Position numbers and translations under genes: made by a program. The notes below the pieces were generated by a model. It worked only from the letters and a program-made list of their open reading frames with translations. It ran no database searches and had not been told where the DNA came from. 7,520 nt of DNA, from positions 1 to 7,520 of the forward strand of contig JBKCNM010000018.1 in NCBI GenBank assembly GCA_046297395.1, written 5' to 3'. The stretch comes from JBEICQ01 sp046297395 (GTDB lineage: Bacteria; Bacteroidota; Bacteroidia; UBA4408). Below are positions 5,965 to 7,520 of this stretch, in pieces. The first letter of the stretch is position 1; every line of letters begins with the position of its first letter.

Positions 5965-6534
5965 TTAATAAAATTCTACATTTACATCTTTAAACCCACT
6001 TGCTTTTAAGTAAGATTTGAGAAACATCTTGGCATTGTTTTCAGCAGTTGCCAAGATACCCATGTCCGGTATCGCCTTGTTTATACTTTTTTCACCAAGA
6101 GTTAGCAGCTCATCCTTTTCCTTGTTAGTGAAATCGGATCTGAAAAATCCAGTTTCTTTATATGCTTCTTTTATTTGGTTGTGATCTATCTTGACATAAA
6201 TTATTTCGGCTTTGGGTAATTTTAAACTAACAAATTTATCATCTACAGATATGTCTTCCTTTTTTAATTTACTGAAATCTATTCCCGCTTTTATGATTGC
6301 TTCACATGAAAACAAGATTTTTCGACTCCCAACTTTATACCACGATAGATCATCTGTCCCTGATATTATTTTTGATACTTTATATTCTACAGTACCTAGT
6401 TGATTAAGATTCTTTATCTTAATTACTTTTTCTACAGGACTTATCTCCGGCAAAGGATTGTTGCATGCCGCAAATAATAGGCAAACGAAGGGTAGGTATA
6501 ATTTAAGGATTGAATACTGTTTTTTGACATTCAT
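5965..6534 (-). CDS. DUF4230 family lipoprotein
   Basis: The product has 189 residues. The N-terminus is a lipoprotein signal: basic MNVKKQ, a hydrophobic run, and the lipobox F-A-A-C with Cys24. After the Cys comes NNPLPEIS, without the acidic export signal often seen on Bacteroidota surface lipoproteins, so a periplasm-facing location is more likely. The DUF4230 domain covers most of the rest: VIKIKNLNQLGTVEYKV (37-53), then RKILFSCEAIIKAGIDFSKL, VSLKLPKAEII, and a C-terminal helical part with MGILATAENNAKMFLKSYLKASGF. It aligns along its length with the DUF4230 protein encoded next, with which it is tightly spaced (10 bases). The pair looks like an old tandem duplication that has since diverged in its anchors: one lipid, one transmembrane. 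Confidence 0.84.
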   Translation of the reverse strand: MNVKKQYSILKLYLPFVCLLFAACNNPLPEISPVEKVIKIKNLNQLGTVEYKVSKIISGTDDLSWYKVGSRKILFSCEAIIKAGIDFSKLKKEDISVDDKFVSLKLPKAEIIYVKIDHNQIKEAYKETGFFRSDFTNKEKDELLTLGEKSINKAIPDMGILATAENNAKMFLKSYLKASGFKDVNVEFY

Positions 6535-6563
6535 AATTTCTGTTTTTTTTGCAATTCTTAAAT

Positions 6564-6824
6564 TTATTTTATTGTGTACAGTTCCACAATTTTGAATCGA
6601 AAATCATTTAATTTTTTCCATTCATCGGGTGATTCAAGTTTACCATCAAAATTTTGTAAATGATCTATCACGAGTTGCTTTATTTGATTGAAATTTGGAT
6701 GAGTGGACATAGTCTTATAAACCCGATTGGAAATCAAGTTTGGCTCCTTTCCTAGGCTCAATGCCGCAATTGATTCCAGAATTTCTTCGGCAGTCTCTTT
6801 TATTTTTTTCTCGTTTGTTTCCAT
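6564..6824 (-). CDS. 86-aa hypothetical protein
   Basis: The product has 86 residues, hydrophilic and probably all-helical, with no signal or membrane segment. It begins METNEKKIKETAEEILESI and includes KTMSTHPNFNQIKQLVIDHL in the middle. It lies between the OmpA-family gene (42 bases upstream) and the DUF4230 lipoprotein gene (29 bases downstream), so it is probably on the same transcript. I recognise no family. Its ATG at 6822-6824 follows an A-rich leader, and the next in-frame Met is well inside, so this start is preferred. Its small size and lack of export signal suggest a cytoplasmic helper or regulator. Confidence 0.65.
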   Translation of the reverse strand: METNEKKIKETAEEILESIAALSLGKEPNLISNRVYKTMSTHPNFNQIKQLVIDHLQNFDGKLESPDEWKKLNDFRFKIVELYTIK

Positions 6825-6866
6825 GTTTTGATTGTTTGATTTTATCTATTTTGTTTTATGCATTAA

Positions 6867-7520
6867 CTATTCTAAGATAAACTCCGTTCTACGATTTAGT
6901 TCTCTCTTGTTTAAATCTACAGGCATACTACTTCCTTTGCCATCAAATGTTAAACGATTTTTTTTTATCCCCCTCTTCACTAAAAAGTCAACAACTGCTT
7001 TAGCTCTATTCTCCGAGAGCTTTTGATTAAATGAGGGACTTCCTTCATCAGAGGTATGCCCCTCAATTTTAAGTTTAATTTCCTGATTTTTATCCAATAA
7101 TTTAGACAAATCATACAAAATATATTTTGCATCTTCAGACAAATCATATTTTCCAACCGCAAATTGGAGAGCATTGAATTTTGACTCAACTTGTTCAATC
7201 TCTTTAATGTACAAAGTATCTTTTTGGATAATGGTTTTAGTTATCTCTTTTTCCACCGTATCTGTCTTGATAACAGTCTTTATAACTTCTCTGTCTACAA
7301 CTGATATTTTAGGTGTGAGTAAACCAATAAACAACATAATAATAATTCCCATCTGGACTAGCATGGTTAGCCAGGCCCAAATTGGTATCATTTTCCTTAT
7401 CTTGAGCTTGCCTTTCCATTTACAATTCAAAGGTCCGGGTTCAAATCCTTGTTTCCATTTGGCATCAAACCCATTTTTAGTAAAAGTTATTTCTATAGGA
7501 CCTGTAGTATTGTTATTTTG
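6867..7520 (-). CDS. OmpA-family protein with N-terminal inner-membrane helix (5' end outside window)
   Basis: The frame is open to the right edge, giving 217 residues before the TAG at 6867-6869. The first roughly 45 residues (QNNNTTGPIEITFTKNGFDA onward, then a KWKGKLKIRK cluster) look like real protein and end in positive charge just before one transmembrane helix (about 47-68). A stalk with repeated V-I-K-T-D-T and I-K-E type units follows (about 73-115), then an OmpA/MotB-type peptidoglycan-binding domain (about 114-217): EGHTSDEG, NQKLSENRAKAVVDFL, and an ending of NRRTEF. In this family the Asp of TSD and the Arg of NRR contact diaminopimelate in peptidoglycan. This is a MotB-like layout with the N-terminus in the cytoplasm. 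A TTG at 7428-7430 or an ATG at 7389-7391 could serve as a start, but the coding look of the preceding residues argues for a longer protein. Confidence 0.78.
   Translation of the reverse strand, partial: QNNNTTGPIEITFTKNGFDAKWKQGFEPGPLNCKWKGKLKIRKMIPIWAWLTMLVQMGIIIMLFIGLLTPKISVVDREVIKTVIKTDTVEKEITKTIIQKDTLYIKEIEQVESKFNALQFAVGKYDLSEDAKYILYDLSKLLDKNQEIKLKIEGHTSDEGSPSFNQKLSENRAKAVVDFLVKRGIKKNRLTFDGKGSSMPVDLNKRELNRRTEFILE

Noticed and set aside
1..7520. CRISPR array, tRNA, rRNA, transposase or integrase
   Set aside because: No regularly spaced repeats, tRNA-like cloverleaf, conserved rRNA sequence or recombinase motifs were seen on either strand.

Overview
The window looks like chromosomal or island DNA of a Bacteroidota bacterium. 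The clues are AT-rich genes, starts preceded by A/T-rich leaders with no Shine-Dalgarno sequence, a pair of DUF4230 proteins, and an OmpA-type protein with a lipoprotein close by. The genus cannot be named from the sequence alone.

Left end (1-627, + strand): the tail of a membrane-anchored Ser/Thr protein kinase, cut by the window edge. It comprises the end of the kinase domain, one transmembrane helix and an unrecognised extracytoplasmic tail. This part is GC-richer (55% and 48% in two 60-base lines counted) than the centre of the window (25-27% in two lines near 3000-3120). A strong bidirectional terminator (729-756) separates it from everything else.

The rest (787-7520) is one long run of minus-strand genes converging on that terminator. 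In transcription order they are: an OmpA-family protein with an inner-membrane anchor (5' end outside the window), an 86-aa protein of unknown function, a DUF4230 lipoprotein, a DUF4230 membrane-anchored protein, a 100-aa coiled-coil protein, a divergent uracil-DNA-glycosylase-like protein, a decayed copy of a small basic gene, an EcsC-like protein with a TerB-like C-terminus, an intact 56-aa basic protein, a 105-aa three-helix membrane protein, a 34-aa one-helix peptide, and a DUF2779 nuclease (Cas4/RecB-like domain plus DEDDy-like exonuclease domain).

Four points stand out. (1) The EcsC-like, 56-aa, 105-aa and 34-aa genes are joined by three identical TAATG stop/start overlaps, which suggests translational coupling. 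(2) The 56-aa gene has a broken homologue immediately after the UDG-like gene, in which a conserved Trp codon has become TAG, so the same small gene seems to have followed two different partners. (3) The DUF2779 gene has an in-frame TAA. After it the frame continues for 48 codons that encode the missing C-terminus, including the YxxxD exonuclease motif. (4) The cluster mixes envelope proteins (OmpA, two DUF4230, small membrane proteins) with DNA-acting proteins (UDG-like, DUF2779). That mixture would fit an accessory or defence-type island, but no known system is recognised and the assignment is speculative.
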